Shown here one piece after another: positions 16,912 to 26,938 of a DNA stretch of 64,000 nt (its first letter is position 1; the number at the start of each line of letters is the position of its first letter). The stretch is from Gaiella occulta (GTDB lineage: Bacteria > Actinomycetota > Thermoleophilia > Gaiellales > Gaiellaceae): the NCBI RefSeq assembly GCF_003351045.1, contig NZ_QQZY01000009.1:56151-120150 (forward strand). The letters run 5' to 3'. The notes below the pieces were generated by a model. That model was given only the letters and a program-made list of their open reading frames with translations. It had not been told where the DNA came from and made no database searches. The translations under genes and the position numbers were made by a program.

Positions 16912-18156
16912 ATGCGCATCCTCCTCTGGCACGGCTACCTGCTCGGCGGCACCGGCTCGAACGTCTACACGCGCATGCTGGCCCGCGAGTGGGCGCGGAC
17001 AGGGCACGACGTCACCGTGTTCTGCCAGGACGCGGATCCCGGCGCCTACGACCTCGGCGGCGCGGCTGCCGTCCGGCCCGACGTCGGCGGCCTGCTGCCC
17101 GTGTTCGTGCTCGATCGCTACGAGGGCTACGACGTGAAGCTCGTGCAGGACTGCACGCGCGCGGAGCTCGACGCCTGGGTGGAGGCGAACGCGTGCGCGC
17201 TGCGCGCGCACCTGCCCGCCGACCTGGTCTTCTGCAACCACGTCCTGCTGGGCGGGCCGGTCGGCGCCGCGACGGGCGCGCGCTTCGCCGTCAAGGCGCA
17301 CGGCTCGGAGCTCGAGTACGCGATGCGCGGCAACGCCGCGCTGTCGGCGTGGGGGAGGAAGAGCCTCGCGCGCGCGTCCGCGACGTTCGTCGGCTCGGCC
17401 CACATCCGCGCGGTGCTCGAGGAGGTGTGCGGCCCGGTGCCGCGCGTCCACGAGGTGCCGCCGGGCGTCGACGTCGACGAGTGGCGCCCGCGGCCACGCG
17501 GCGAGGCGCTGGCGGCGCTGCTCGCGGAGGCGCGGCGCGACCCCCCGAACCCCGGGAACGTCGAGGAGCGCCTCCCGGACGAGGGGAACGCGGCGCGGCT
17601 CGAGGCCTTTCTCGCGGGCGACCGCCCCACCGTCGTGTACTTCGGCAAGCTCATCCGCAACAAGGGCGTCCACGTGCTGCTCGAGGCGCTCGCGCGCCTC
17701 GACGCGCGTGCCGTCATCGTCGGCTTCGGCGACTACCGCGACGCGCTCGAGGCGGCGGCCGGGGAGCAGGCGCTGTTCACCGGCCCGCTCGAGCACCGGC
17801 ACCTCGTGCATCTCCTCGCCCTGGCCGACGCCTGTGTGGTGCCGTCGATCTTCCCGGAGGCGTTCGGGATGGTGGCCGCGGAAGCGGCCGCGGCCGGATG
17901 CCCGCCGCTCGTCGCACGCCACTCCGGGCTCGCGGAGATCGCTTCCGGCCTCGAGGCCGCGTATCCCGCGCGGCTGCGCGACCTGGCCGCGTTCGCAACC
18001 GGCGACGCGGTGGAGCTGCGGCGCAAGCTCGAGCGCCTTCTGTCGCTGGCGCCGGACGATCGGGCGGCGCTCGCGGCGGCCGCGCGGCAGGCGGCCGTGC
18101 AGCGGTGGAGCTGGACCGGGGTCGCCGGCAGGCTGCTCGCGCCCGTCGCCGGGTGA
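16912..18156 (+). CDS. GT4-family glycosyltransferase
   Basis: A 414-residue GT-B retaining glycosyltransferase. The N-terminal domain opens MRILLWHGYLLGGTGSNVYT, the usual glycine-rich acceptor-side loop. The C-terminal domain has VVYFGKLIRNKGVHVLLEAL and the donor-binding EAFGMVAAEAAAAGCPP with the E-x7-E pair of the GT4 family. No membrane helix is visible. The ATG at 16912 gives the normal N-terminus; the longer upstream open frame is only a shadow of the restriction gene. The sugar and acceptor cannot be told, but cell-surface glycan or glycolipid synthesis is common for the family. Confidence 0.88.
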   Translation: MRILLWHGYLLGGTGSNVYTRMLAREWARTGHDVTVFCQDADPGAYDLGGAAAVRPDVGGLLPVFVLDRYEGYDVKLVQDCTRAELDAWVEANACALRAHLPADLVFCNHVLLGGPVGAATGARFAVKAHGSELEYAMRGNAALSAWGRKSLARASATFVGSAHIRAVLEEVCGPVPRVHEVPPGVDVDEWRPRPRGEALAALLAEARRDPPNPGNVEERLPDEGNAARLEAFLAGDRPTVVYFGKLIRNKGVHVLLEALARLDARAVIVGFGDYRDALEAAAGEQALFTGPLEHRHLVHLLALADACVVPSIFPEAFGMVAAEAAAAGCPPLVARHSGLAEIASGLEAAYPARLRDLAAFATGDAVELRRKLERLLSLAPDDRAALAAAARQAAVQRWSWTGVAGRLLAPVAG

Positions 18157-18204
18157 CCGTCACGTCACTATCGAAACTGCAGGATCGACTACCTTTTCCG
18201 CTCC

Positions 18205-19374
18205 ATGGGCGACGAGCAGAAGGTTCCCTACGGCGAGCTGCTGCGGGAGGCACGCGAGCGCTTCGACGCCGGCGACGACTTCACGATCGCCGTCGAGGAG
18301 GAGTTCGCCCTCCTCGACCCGGCGACGCTCGACCTCGTCAACCGCTTCGAGGTCGTGCAGGCGGCGGCCGAGCAGACGCCGCTGCGTCGCCACCTCGCCG
18401 GCGAGCTGATCGCGTCCGAGGTCGAGGTCAAGACCGGGCGCTGCGCGACGTTCGCCGCCGTGCCGGCGGCGATCGCCGAGCGCCGCGCGGAGCTCGCCGC
18501 GGTCGTCGACACGCTGGGGCTCACGCTCGGCGGCACCGGCGCGCACCCGTGGGCGAGCTGGAAGGACCAGCGGATCATCGACACGCCGCACTACCGGCGC
18601 AACGACGAGATCCTCCGCTACGTCGTCTGGAAGAACAACACGTTCGGCTTCCACGTGCACATCGGGATCCGCGGCGCCGACCGGGCGATCGCCGTCACGA
18701 ACGGACTGCGCAACTGGCTGCCGGAGCTGCTCGCCGTGTCGGCCAGCTCGCCGTTCGCGGAGGCCGTGAACACCGGGCTGCACTCGGCCCGCACGCAGAT
18801 CTTCACGCGCTTCTTCCCCCGCTGCGGCGTCCCGGACACGTTTCCGTCCTGGGACGCGTACGAGGCGTACGTTCGCTTCCTCTACGAGACCGGCTCGATC
18901 AGCGAGCACACGCAGCTGTGGTGGAGCGTGCGGCCGCACCTCGCGTTTCCGACCGTGGAGATCCGCATCTGCGACGGCCAGCCCGATCTCGCCGAGTCGC
19001 AGGCGCTGGCGGCGCTGTGCGCGTCGCTCGCGGCCCGTGTCGCGCGCGCCCACGACGAGGGCGAGCCGATCGCGCAGCAGCCGCACCGCCTGATCGAGGA
19101 GAACACGTGGCGGGCGATCCGCTACGGCCTCTCCGGCGGCCTCCTCGACCTCGAGCGCGGCGAGGCGCTGCCGGCGCGCGCCCGCGTCGAGCGCCTCGTC
19201 GAATGGGTGCTGCCGGTGGCCGAGGAGATCGGCGCCGCGTCGTGGCTCCGCATCCCCGAGCAGAATGCCGCCGAGCGCCAGATCGCACGCTTCGAGGACG
19301 GGGTTTCGCTCGAGCAGATCTACGCCGAGCAGGTTGCCGCGACGACATCGAGAGGGGTCACGGATCCGATCTAG
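18205..19374 (+). CDS. ybdK: YbdK-type carboxylate-amine ligase (glutamate-cysteine ligase family 2)
   Basis: A 389-residue ATP-dependent ligase of the GCS2 family. Recognisable segments are FTIAVEEEFALLDP at residues 26-39 (metal-binding acidic residues), the NNTFGFHVHIGI histidine motif, and FPTVEIRICDGQPDLAES. Relatives in actinobacteria and E. coli have weak glutamate-cysteine ligase activity, though the physiological product is often uncertain. It is a monocistronic gene; TACCTT at 18190-18195 is a possible -10, nine bases before the ATG. Confidence 0.9.
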   Translation: MGDEQKVPYGELLREARERFDAGDDFTIAVEEEFALLDPATLDLVNRFEVVQAAAEQTPLRRHLAGELIASEVEVKTGRCATFAAVPAAIAERRAELAAVVDTLGLTLGGTGAHPWASWKDQRIIDTPHYRRNDEILRYVVWKNNTFGFHVHIGIRGADRAIAVTNGLRNWLPELLAVSASSPFAEAVNTGLHSARTQIFTRFFPRCGVPDTFPSWDAYEAYVRFLYETGSISEHTQLWWSVRPHLAFPTVEIRICDGQPDLAESQALAALCASLAARVARAHDEGEPIAQQPHRLIEENTWRAIRYGLSGGLLDLERGEALPARARVERLVEWVLPVAEEIGAASWLRIPEQNAAERQIARFEDGVSLEQIYAEQVAATTSRGVTDPI

Positions 19375-19410
19375 CGGGCAGGTCGCGAAGTGAGCAGCCC
19401 GCTTGTGCTA

Positions 19411-19416
19411 CATAAT
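19411..19416 (+). promoter_or_regulatory. Candidate -10 of hppA
   Basis: CATAAT within TACATAAT, 55 bases ahead of the hppA ATG, which has a normal GGAGGG ribosome-binding site at 19463-19468. Unlike many neighbours this message should have a leader. Confidence 0.4.
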
Positions 19417-19471
19417 TGCCCGCGCCGATCGTATCTCGGCGCTTTCTTTGTGACGTGCCTCCGGAGGGTTG

Positions 19472-21517
19472 ATGGACTTCTTCAATGACCACGCCGTCGC
19501 GTTCGCGCTCGTCTGCGCGTCCGCCGCGGTGCTGTACGGGCTCTACCTGACCTACTGGCTGCTCAGCCAGCCGGCGGGCAACGAGCGCATGAGAGAGATC
19601 GCCGGCGCCGTGCAGGAGGGCGCCGCCGCATACCTGCGCAAGCAGTACACGACGATCGCGGTCGTCGCGGTCGCTCCATTCCTGCTCATCGGGTTCTACA
19701 ACCAGCTCGGCTGGGGCACCGCGTTCGGATTCGTGATCGGCGCCTCGCTGTCGGCCGCGGCCGGCTTCATCGGCATGAACGTCGCCGTGCGCTCCAACTC
19801 GCGTACCGCGGAGGCGGCCCGCGAGGGCGTCGGGCCCGCGTTCAAGGTCGCGTTCCGCGCGGGCTCGGTGACGGGCCTGCTCGTCGTCGGCCTGGGCCTG
19901 CTCGGCGTCGCCGGCTACTACTGGCTTCTCACGGGCGCGTTCGGCAACAGCCCCGAGTCGGCCGTCGACGACCTCATCGGCCTCGCCTTCGGCGGCTCGC
20001 TGATCTCGGTGTTCGCGCGCCTCGGCGGCGGCATCTTCACGAAGGCGGCCGACGTCGGCGCCGACCTCGTTGGCAAGATCGAGGCGGGCATCCCCGAGGA
20101 CGACCCGCGCAACCCGGCCGTGATCGCGGACAACGTCGGCGACAACGTCGGCGACTGCGCGGGCATGGCGGCCGACCTGTTCGAGACGTACGCCGTCACC
20201 GCCGTCGCCGTCATGCTTCTCGGCACCGCGTATCCGAACGGCGACCTCTGGCTCTACCCGCTCGCGCTCGGCGGCGTCTCCATCCTCGCCTCGATCATCG
20301 GGACGTTGTTCTCCCGCGTCGGCAAGGGCGAGAACGGGATCATCAACGCGCTCTACACGAGCGTCATCGTCGCGACCGTGCTGTCGGCGATCGGGTTCGT
20401 CCCGGTCACGCAGGCGTTCGACGGCGGCAAGTTCTCGTTCTGGCAGCTGTACGGCTCCGCCCTCGTCGGCCTCGCGGTCACGTTCCTGCTCGTCGCCATC
20501 ACCGAGTACTACACCGGCAGCCGCTGGCATCCGGTGAAGTCGATCGCGGAGGCGTCCACGACCGGGCATGCGACGAACATCATCGCCGGCCTGGCGAAGG
20601 GCATGGAGGCGACCGCCGCACCCGTGATCGTCATCGCGGCGGGCGTCATCACGGCGTACGAGATCGCCGGCGGCAGCATCTACGGCATCGGTGTCGCGGT
20701 GATGGCGCAGCTCTCGATGGCAGGCCTGATCGTGGCGCTCGACGCGTACGGCCCCGTCACCGACAACGCGGGCGGCATCGCCGAGATGGCCGACATGCCC
20801 GAGTCGGTGCGCGGTGTCACCGACCCGCTCGACGCGGTCGGCAACACGACGAAGGCCGTCACGAAGGGCTACGCGATCGGCTCCGCCGGTCTCGCCGCGC
20901 TGATCCTGTTCGACGAGTACACCCGCGGCCTCGCCGACAAGGGGCTCGACACGGTGTTCTCGCTCAGCGATCCGTACGTGATCGCCGGCCTGTTCATCGG
21001 CGGCATGATGCCGTTCCTGTTCGCCGCGTTCGCGATGACGGCCGTCGGCCGTGTCGGCGGCGAGGTGGTCGAGGAGGTGCGCCGCCAGTTCCGCGAGGAT
21101 CCGGGCATCATGGAGGGCACCTCGCGGCCCGACTACTCGCGCGCGGTCGGGATCGTCACCACGTCGGCGATCAAGGGCATGATGCTGCCGGCCGCGATCC
21201 CGGTCGTGATCCCGATCGCGATCGGGATCATCAGCGAGAAGATGCTCGGCGGCCTGCTCATCGGCACGATCGTGACCGGCCTCTTCCTCGCCATCGCGAT
21301 GACCTCCGGCGGCGGCGCCTGGGACAACGGCAAGAAGCTGATCGAGGACGGCGCCTATGGCGGCAAGGGCTCGGAGGCCCACGCGGCGGCGATCACCGGC
21401 GACACCGTCGGCGACCCCTACAAGGACACCGCCGGCCCGGCGATCAACCCGATGATCAAGATCGCGAACATCGTCGCCATCCTGATCATCCCGCTGCTCG
21501 CCTCGATCCACGGCTAG
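19472..21517 (+). CDS. hppA: Membrane-bound proton-translocating pyrophosphatase
   Basis: A 681-residue integral membrane enzyme (about 16 helices) that hydrolyses pyrophosphate and pumps ions out of the cytoplasm. The active-site signatures are [20 protein letters not shown], then [20 protein letters not shown], and the C-terminal [16 protein letters not shown]. The segment [10 protein letters not shown] carries lysine where potassium-dependent enzymes have alanine, so this is the potassium-independent class, which pumps protons. The ATG is chosen three bases after GGAGGGTTG; an upstream TTG abuts the ribosome site. A strong hairpin ends the gene. Confidence 0.96.
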   Translation: MDFFNDHAVAFALVCASAAVLYGLYLTYWLLSQPAGNERMREIAGAVQEGAAAYLRKQYTTIAVVAVAPFLLIGFYNQLGWGTAFGFVIGASLSAAAGFIGMNVAVRSNSRTAEAAREGVGPAFKVAFRAGSVTGLLVVGLGLLGVAGYYWLLTGAFGNSPESAVDDLIGLAFGGSLISVFARLGGGIFTKAADVGADLVGKIEAGIPEDDPRNPAVIADNVGDNVGDCAGMAADLFETYAVTAVAVMLLGTAYPNGDLWLYPLALGGVSILASIIGTLFSRVGKGENGIINALYTSVIVATVLSAIGFVPVTQAFDGGKFSFWQLYGSALVGLAVTFLLVAITEYYTGSRWHPVKSIAEASTTGHATNIIAGLAKGMEATAAPVIVIAAGVITAYEIAGGSIYGIGVAVMAQLSMAGLIVALDAYGPVTDNAGGIAEMADMPESVRGVTDPLDAVGNTTKAVTKGYAIGSAGLAALILFDEYTRGLADKGLDTVFSLSDPYVIAGLFIGGMMPFLFAAFAMTAVGRVGGEVVEEVRRQFREDPGIMEGTSRPDYSRAVGIVTTSAIKGMMLPAAIPVVIPIAIGIISEKMLGGLLIGTIVTGLFLAIAMTSGGGAWDNGKKLIEDGAYGGKGSEAHAAAITGDTVGDPYKDTAGPAINPMIKIANIVAILIIPLLASIHG

Positions 21518-21520
21518 CCC

Positions 21521-21559
21521 GCAACCGGGGGAGGGGGCCGTGCCCCCTCCCCCGGTTGC
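21521..21559 (+). terminator. Hairpin terminator after hppA
   Basis: A perfect 17-base-pair stem (21521-21537 with 21543-21559) and a five-base loop, starting three bases after the hppA stop. The stem is almost all G-C and lacks a run of T, so it may act as an intrinsic-like or Rho-assisted terminator. Confidence 0.8.
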
Positions 21560-21645
21560 TTCCGCCGCCGCCGCGCCGTACGATCGTGCGCGCAACGGGG
21601 GCTCGCCGGCCGGGCGGCTCCGGGAGAGCGAAGGGGAGAAAGCAG

Positions 21646-24600
21646 ATGCGACCCAGGTCAAGAGTGCTCGGCGCGTTCGCCGTGCTCGCGCTCGCCGTCG
21701 GCGTGCTCGCAGCATCGAGCTCCGGCGCGCGCGGCCCGGAGGCCGTCTCCGGGGCGGACGGGCTCATCACGCCGGCGTGGATGCCGCTCGGGCTCAGCAA
21801 GCAGCCCGTCACGCTCGTCGTCCAGCTCGCAGGCGACCCCGTCGCCGTCCAGGAGGACAACGCCGGCCGCAAGCTGAGCAAGGCCGAGAAGGATTCCATC
21901 AAGAAGCAGCTCAAGGCGAAGCAGGACGATCTCCGCGGCAGCATCGAGCGCCTCGGCGGCACCGTCCTCGCCGAGTACCAGGCCGCCTACAACGGCGTCA
22001 AGGTGCGCATCGCCCGCGACAAGGCCGAGCAGCTCGGCTCGCTCGCGGGTGTCAGCGCCGTCCACCCGCTGCAGCTGATGAAGCCGGACAACGTCCGCGG
22101 CGTCCCGCTCATCGGCACGCCCGCCGTCTGGGACGGGCTCTCCGGCCTGCACGGCGAGGGCGTCAAGATCGCCGTCATCGACACGGGCATCGACTACACG
22201 CACGCGAACTTCGGCGGCCCGGGCACGGTCGCCGCCTTCGCCGCGGCGGACGCGGCCGACACGCTGCCCGCGAATCCGGCCCTCTTCGGCCCGCTCGCGC
22301 CGCGCGTGAAGGGAGGCATCGACCTCGTCGGCGACGACTACGACGCCGACCCGAGCAGCCCGACCTACCAGCCCGTGCCGCATCCCGACCCGAACCCGCT
22401 CGACTGCAACGGCCACGGCTCGCACGTCGCAGGCACGGCTGCCGGCTCCGGCGTGACCGCGGGCGGGGCGACGTACACGGGCCCCTACAACGCCGCCACC
22501 ATCTCCGGCAACAGCTGGACGATCGGCCCGGGCGTGGCCCCGAAGGCCGACATCTACGCGATCCGCGTCTTCGGCTGCGAGGGCTCGACCGACGTCACCG
22601 TCGACGCGATCGAGTGGGCGGTCGACAACGGCATGGACGTGATCAACATGTCGCTCGGCTCCCCGTTCGGCTCGAAGGACGATCCCGCGGCGGAGGCGGC
22701 GACGAACGCCGCCAGGGCCGGTGTCGTCGTCGTCGCCTCGGCCGGCAACAGCGGCCCGAACCAGTACATCACGGGCTCGCCGGCATCGGCCGACGGCGCC
22801 ATCTCGGTCGCCGCGAACGACCCGATCGCCAGCTCGCCGGGCGCGACGCTGGCGCTCAGCACGGGCCAGACGATCACGGTGCTGAACGCGAACGGCGCGT
22901 CGTTCGGCGACGGCACGATCTACCCCGTCGCCGTTCTGCGCAACTCGTACCCGGGCGGCTCCATCTCGCTCGGCTGCACGAACGCGGACTATCTGGCGTA
23001 CGAGACGGCGAACGGCGCCGGCAGCCTCTCCGGCAAGCTGGTCGTCACCGTTCGCGGCACCTGCTCCCGCGTCGCACGCGCGATCTTCGCCGAGCAGCAC
23101 GGTGCCGCCGCGGCGGCGATGATCAACACGAGCACGGCGTACCCGCCGTTCGAGGGGCCGATCACGGGCAGCGACGAGACGGGCCCGTTCACCGTCACGA
23201 TCCCGTTCTTCGGCGTTCGCGGGCTCGCCGCCACGGCGGGCTCGGACGGCAACAAGCTCGTCGCCGCCGACACCGGCAGCGCGACCGCCACGAACGCGGC
23301 GCTCGCGAACACGAACTTCACCGGCTTCGCCGACTTCAGCTCGGGCGGCCCGCGCACGGGCGACGGCGGCCTGAAGCCGGATCTCACGGCACCCGGCGTC
23401 AGCATCACCTCGACGCTGAGCGGCAGCGGCAACGGGCCGCTGACGATCTCCGGCACCTCGATGGCCTCGCCGCACGTCGCGGGCGTGGCGGCGCTCACGC
23501 GCCAGGCGCACCCGGCGTGGAAGGTCGAGGACATCAAGGCCGCGATCGTCAACACCGGGCTTCCGTCCGGCGTGCTCGGCTATCGCACGAGCCGCGGCGG
23601 CACGGGCCTCGCCCAGCCCGCGAAGTCGACGGCGACGCAGGTGGTCGCCCGCGGCAGCGGCGGCAAGTTCGCCGTCGCCGTCAACTACGGGTTCGAGGAG
23701 CTGAAGAGCGACTTCAGCGAGACGAGGACGATCAAGCTGAGGAACAACGGTTCGTCGCCGGCGACGTTCAACGTCGCGCAGGCGCTCCCGTCGGGCTCGC
23801 CGCACACGGTCGGCTTCGGCGCCTCGTCCGTGACCGTGCCCGCGCACGGCGATGCCGAGGTGACCGTGACGCTGAACGTGCCGGTTGCCGGCGCCGGAGC
23901 GTCGAACGGGCCCGGGCTCTCCTTCCGCGAGGTCGCGGGGCTCGTCGAGCTGACGCCGGCGACGGCGTCGGACAACGCGGGCGTCACGCTCCGCGTTCCC
24001 TACTACCTCGTGCCACGGGCGCTCTCGGACGTCGCGACGAAGATCGGCAAGCTCAAGGGCGTCAACCCGTCGACGACCGCCACCGTGACGAACGCGCACG
24101 GCGCGATCGGCGGCGACGCGGACTTCTACGCGTGGGGCCTCGAGGACGGGAAGGACAAGGGCAAGGTCTCGAACGACGTCCGCGCGATCGGGGCGCAGTC
24201 GTTCCCGTGGGACGCCACGAGGCAGCTTCTCGTCTTCGCCGTCAACACGCACGACCGCTGGTCGAACCCGTCCACGAACGAGTTCGACATCTACGTGGAC
24301 GTCGACAACGACGGCGTGGACGACTACGTCGTCGTCGGCGTCGACCAGGGAGCGGTGCAGACGGGCAGCTTCAACGGCCGCCTCGGCAGCTTCGTGTTCA
24401 GCACCCGCTCCGGCGGCGCCAGCATCGGCTTCCTCGCCCAGGCGCCGACGGACAGCTCGACGGCACTGCTGCCGCTGCTGTCCTCGCAGCTGTGCCGCTC
24501 CGGGGAGCCGTGCCTCTCCGGCGCGAACCCGCGGATCACCTACCACGCGGTCAGCTACGACCTCCAGAACGGCGGCGTGGACGTGGTCGACGGCTCGGCC

Positions 24601-24795
24601 AAGTTCAACGTCTGGTCGAGCGCGATCAGCCAGGGCGGCTTCCAGACCGTCGCTCCGGGCGGCAGCGCCTCCGAGCCCATCGCCGTCAACTCGGCCGAGT
24701 GGGCGCTGACGCCGGCCAAGGGCCTGATGGTCGTGTCGCTCGACAACAGGAGCGGCGCCGGCGAGGCCCAGCTGATCAAGGTGAAGGTGAAGTAG
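21646..24795 (+). CDS. Large secreted subtilisin-like (S8) protease with PA domain
   Basis: A 1049-residue exported protease. Residues 1-35 are a signal peptide (RPRSR, hydrophobic core, ASSSGA). An inhibitor-I9-like propeptide follows. Catalytic residues are Asp179 (IDTGIDYTH), His257 (NGHGSHVAGTA) and Ser605 (GTSMASPHVAG); the insert between His and Ser holds a PA domain (around LVVTVRGTCSRVARAIF). The C-terminal 350 residues are beta-sandwich repeats including DIYVDVDNDGVDDYVV, a calcium-binding-like acidic turn. The ATG after GGGGAGAAAGC is preferred. It sits alone between two hairpin terminators. Likely role: extracellular protein degradation. Confidence 0.9.
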   Translation: MRPRSRVLGAFAVLALAVGVLAASSSGARGPEAVSGADGLITPAWMPLGLSKQPVTLVVQLAGDPVAVQEDNAGRKLSKAEKDSIKKQLKAKQDDLRGSIERLGGTVLAEYQAAYNGVKVRIARDKAEQLGSLAGVSAVHPLQLMKPDNVRGVPLIGTPAVWDGLSGLHGEGVKIAVIDTGIDYTHANFGGPGTVAAFAAADAADTLPANPALFGPLAPRVKGGIDLVGDDYDADPSSPTYQPVPHPDPNPLDCNGHGSHVAGTAAGSGVTAGGATYTGPYNAATISGNSWTIGPGVAPKADIYAIRVFGCEGSTDVTVDAIEWAVDNGMDVINMSLGSPFGSKDDPAAEAATNAARAGVVVVASAGNSGPNQYITGSPASADGAISVAANDPIASSPGATLALSTGQTITVLNANGASFGDGTIYPVAVLRNSYPGGSISLGCTNADYLAYETANGAGSLSGKLVVTVRGTCSRVARAIFAEQHGAAAAAMINTSTAYPPFEGPITGSDETGPFTVTIPFFGVRGLAATAGSDGNKLVAADTGSATATNAALANTNFTGFADFSSGGPRTGDGGLKPDLTAPGVSITSTLSGSGNGPLTISGTSMASPHVAGVAALTRQAHPAWKVEDIKAAIVNTGLPSGVLGYRTSRGGTGLAQPAKSTATQVVARGSGGKFAVAVNYGFEELKSDFSETRTIKLRNNGSSPATFNVAQALPSGSPHTVGFGASSVTVPAHGDAEVTVTLNVPVAGAGASNGPGLSFREVAGLVELTPATASDNAGVTLRVPYYLVPRALSDVATKIGKLKGVNPSTTATVTNAHGAIGGDADFYAWGLEDGKDKGKVSNDVRAIGAQSFPWDATRQLLVFAVNTHDRWSNPSTNEFDIYVDVDNDGVDDYVVVGVDQGAVQTGSFNGRLGSFVFSTRSGGASIGFLAQAPTDSSTALLPLLSSQLCRSGEPCLSGANPRITYHAVSYDLQNGGVDVVDGSAKFNVWSSAISQGGFQTVAPGGSASEPIAVNSAEWALTPAKGLMVVSLDNRSGAGEAQLIKVKVK

Positions 24796-24814
24796 GGCGC
24801 CGTCTCACCGCTTC

Positions 24815-24848
24815 GCGTGAGAGGCCGGCGCCCGCCGGCCTCTCACGC
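24815..24848 (+). terminator. Hairpin terminator after the second subtilase
   Basis: A perfect 16-base-pair inverted repeat (24815-24830 with 24833-24848) 20 bases after the stop codon, followed by TTCTAG. It ends only three bases before the -10 of the next gene. Confidence 0.75.
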
Positions 24849-24851
24849 TTC

Positions 24852-24857
24852 TAGACT
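24852..24857 (+). promoter_or_regulatory. Candidate -10 of first APC-Usp gene
   Basis: TAGACT ends six bases before the GTG at 24864; leaderless-type spacing. Confidence 0.45.
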
Positions 24858-24863
24858 GCTGCG

Positions 24864-26765
24864 GTGCCCAGTCGGCGCAGACGCGAGGTGAAGCTGGAGC
24901 GGGTGCTGGGAACGCCCGCGCTCTTCGCCACCGCGTACGGCAACGTCGGCTCCTCGATCTACTACGCGCTCGGCCTCACGGCGGTCTACGCGCTCGGGCT
25001 CACGCCCCTCGTGTTCCTCGTCGCGGGGATCATCTTCGCCGCCACCGCCGCCACCTACGCGGAGGGCACCGTCCGCTACCCCGAGGCCGGGGGCTCGTCG
25101 AGCTTCGCGCGCCACGGCTTCGACGAGCTCGTCAGCTTCGGCGCCGCCTGGGCCCAGATGCTCGTCTACATCGTCACCGTGGCGACGTCCGCCTTCTTCG
25201 TCCCGCACTACCTGTCGATCTTCTGGGAGCCGCTGAAGACGAACCCGTGGGACGTCGTCGGGGGCGCCGCCGTGATCGTCGTGCTCGTGGCGCTCAACAT
25301 CGTGGGCGTGCAGGAGGCGGCGAAGCTGTCGATCACCCTCGCCGTGCTCGACTTCGCAACGCAGGTGCTGCTCGTCGTCCTCGGCTTCGCGCTCGTGTTC
25401 AGCCCCGGCACGCTGACGGGGAACATCCACTGGGGCGTCGCGCCGACGTGGGGGAACCTCGCGATCGCGATCCCGGTGGCGATGCTCGCCTACACGGGGG
25501 TGGAGACCGTCTCCAACCTGGCCGAGGAGGCGCGCGAGCCGTCGCGCAGCGTCCCGCAGGCGTACAAGCTCGTCGCCGGCGCCGTCTTCGCGATCTACCT
25601 GACGCTGCCGCTGATCGCCCTCTCGGCCCTGCCGGTGAAGCTCGTCGACGGGCAGCTGACGACGCTGCTGGCGCTGCCGCCGCAGCAGGGAGGCTTCGCC
25701 AACGACCCGATCCTCGGCGTCGTCGACAATCTCGGCGTCGGCGGCTCGCTGCTGCGGGCGCTCGAGGTCTACGTCGGCGTGCTCGCCGCGACGATCCTGT
25801 TCATCGCGACAAACGCGGGGGTGATCGGCGCCTCGCGCATCACGTATTCGATGGCGAGCTACCGGCAGCTGCCCGAGATCTTCCGTCGGCTGCACCCGAC
25901 GTTCAAGACGCCGGTGTTGTCGCTCGTGCTCTTCGCCGGCATCGCGCCGATCGTGATCATCCTGCCCGGCAACACGAACTTCGTCGGCACCCTGTACTCG
26001 TTCGGTGCGACGCTCTCGTTCACGGTCGCGCATCTCTCCCTCGTCCGCATGCGCATGAAGGACGGGGACGGCGGCGGCGAGCACTACCGCGCGAGGCCCA
26101 ACCTGCGCCTGCGCGGCGTCGACTGGCCGCTGTTCGCGGTCGTCGGCGGGCTCGCCAGCGGCGCCTCCTTCCTCGTCATCGTCGTGCAGAACCCGGCCAC
26201 ACGCTGGGTCGGCCTGGGCTGGATCGTCGCCGGCCTCGCGTTCTACGCCGTCTACCGGCGCCTCTACGTGCGGGCGCCGCTGCGCGACACGGTCAAGGCG
26301 CCGCCGGCGTTCGGGCCGGCCCTCGCGCTGCAGTACCGGCGTTTGCTCGTCCCCATCGTCGGCGGCCAGCCGTCCGACGACGCGCTCGACGTCGCTTGCA
26401 GCCTCGCCTCGGAGCGCGGCGCCCGGATCATCGCGCTCAACGTGCTCGAGGTGCCGCTCGACGCGCCCCTCGACGCCCGGCTGCCCGAGCTCGAAGCGGC
26501 CGCCAACGCGGAGCTCGACGAGGCGGTGGCGATCGGCGACTCCTACGGCGTGCGCGTGCTCGACCGGCTCATCCGCGCGCGCAGCGCCGGCCCGGCGATC
26601 GTCGCGGAGGCGGAGCGCCGCGGCATCGAGATCATCGTCATCGGCTCGCCCCGCAAGGCGCTCACGAGCGCCCAGCGCGCCGTCTTCGGCCGCACCGTCG
26701 ACTACGTCCTGCGGCATGCGCCGTGCCGCGTGATGGTGACCGCGCCGGTCGAGAGGGCGGCATGA
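24864..26765 (+). CDS. APC-superfamily permease fused to a UspA domain (first copy)
   Basis: A 633-residue protein with about 12 membrane helices (residues 15-470) of the amino acid-polyamine-organocation fold, including the unwound first helix AYGNVGSSIYYALG and AMLAYTGVETVSNLAEE. A cytoplasmic UspA-like domain follows from residue 490. The Usp part ends VIGSPRKALTS...GRTVDYVL, without the GxxG spacing needed for ATP. The architecture matches amino acid permeases and also KimA-type potassium transporters. RCK and antiporter genes downstream favour a cation or osmotic role, but the substrate is not proven. Its stop overlaps the next ATG (ATGA). Confidence 0.85.
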   Translation: MPSRRRREVKLERVLGTPALFATAYGNVGSSIYYALGLTAVYALGLTPLVFLVAGIIFAATAATYAEGTVRYPEAGGSSSFARHGFDELVSFGAAWAQMLVYIVTVATSAFFVPHYLSIFWEPLKTNPWDVVGGAAVIVVLVALNIVGVQEAAKLSITLAVLDFATQVLLVVLGFALVFSPGTLTGNIHWGVAPTWGNLAIAIPVAMLAYTGVETVSNLAEEAREPSRSVPQAYKLVAGAVFAIYLTLPLIALSALPVKLVDGQLTTLLALPPQQGGFANDPILGVVDNLGVGGSLLRALEVYVGVLAATILFIATNAGVIGASRITYSMASYRQLPEIFRRLHPTFKTPVLSLVLFAGIAPIVIILPGNTNFVGTLYSFGATLSFTVAHLSLVRMRMKDGDGGGEHYRARPNLRLRGVDWPLFAVVGGLASGASFLVIVVQNPATRWVGLGWIVAGLAFYAVYRRLYVRAPLRDTVKAPPAFGPALALQYRRLLVPIVGGQPSDDALDVACSLASERGARIIALNVLEVPLDAPLDARLPELEAAANAELDEAVAIGDSYGVRVLDRLIRARSAGPAIVAEAERRGIEIIVIGSPRKALTSAQRAVFGRTVDYVLRHAPCRVMVTAPVERAA

Positions 26766-26938
26766 CTGCGTACCGCTGGGCCGTGTTCGCGCTCTCGGTG
26801 CTGTTCGTGGCGATCGGCGTCGCGCTGCTCGCCGTCACCGCGGCGCACGGGGGAGGGGTCGTCGGCTTCCTGCTCGGCGGCCTCTTCGTCGCCCTCGGCA
26901 TCGCCCGCATCCAGCTGGAGCGCAGGCGTGGCGCGTAA
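26762..26938 (+). CDS. Small two-helix membrane protein, 58 aa
   Basis: Two hydrophobic segments (about residues 5-26 and 32-50) separated by HGGG and ending in a basic tail QLERRRGA. It overlaps the upstream permease by four bases and the downstream permease by eleven, so all three are translated as one unit. Small proteins placed like this often bind and regulate a transporter; that is an inference. No family is recognised. Confidence 0.65.
   Translation: MTAYRWAVFALSVLFVAIGVALLAVTAAHGGGVVGFLLGGLFVALGIARIQLERRRGA

Noticed and set aside
19472..21517. Sodium-pumping pyrophosphatase
   Set aside because: Sodium pumps are potassium-dependent and carry the alanine form of the GNTT motif; this protein has lysine.
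19358..21715. Open frame of 785 codons on the minus strand across hppA
   Set aside because: The plus strand encodes a complete pyrophosphatase with all signatures; the antisense frame is repetitive Arg/Asp/Val.
21658..24546. Open frame of 962 codons on the minus strand inside the second subtilase
   Set aside because: Shadow of a clear S8 protease with intact catalytic triad; the antisense product has no domain-like pattern.
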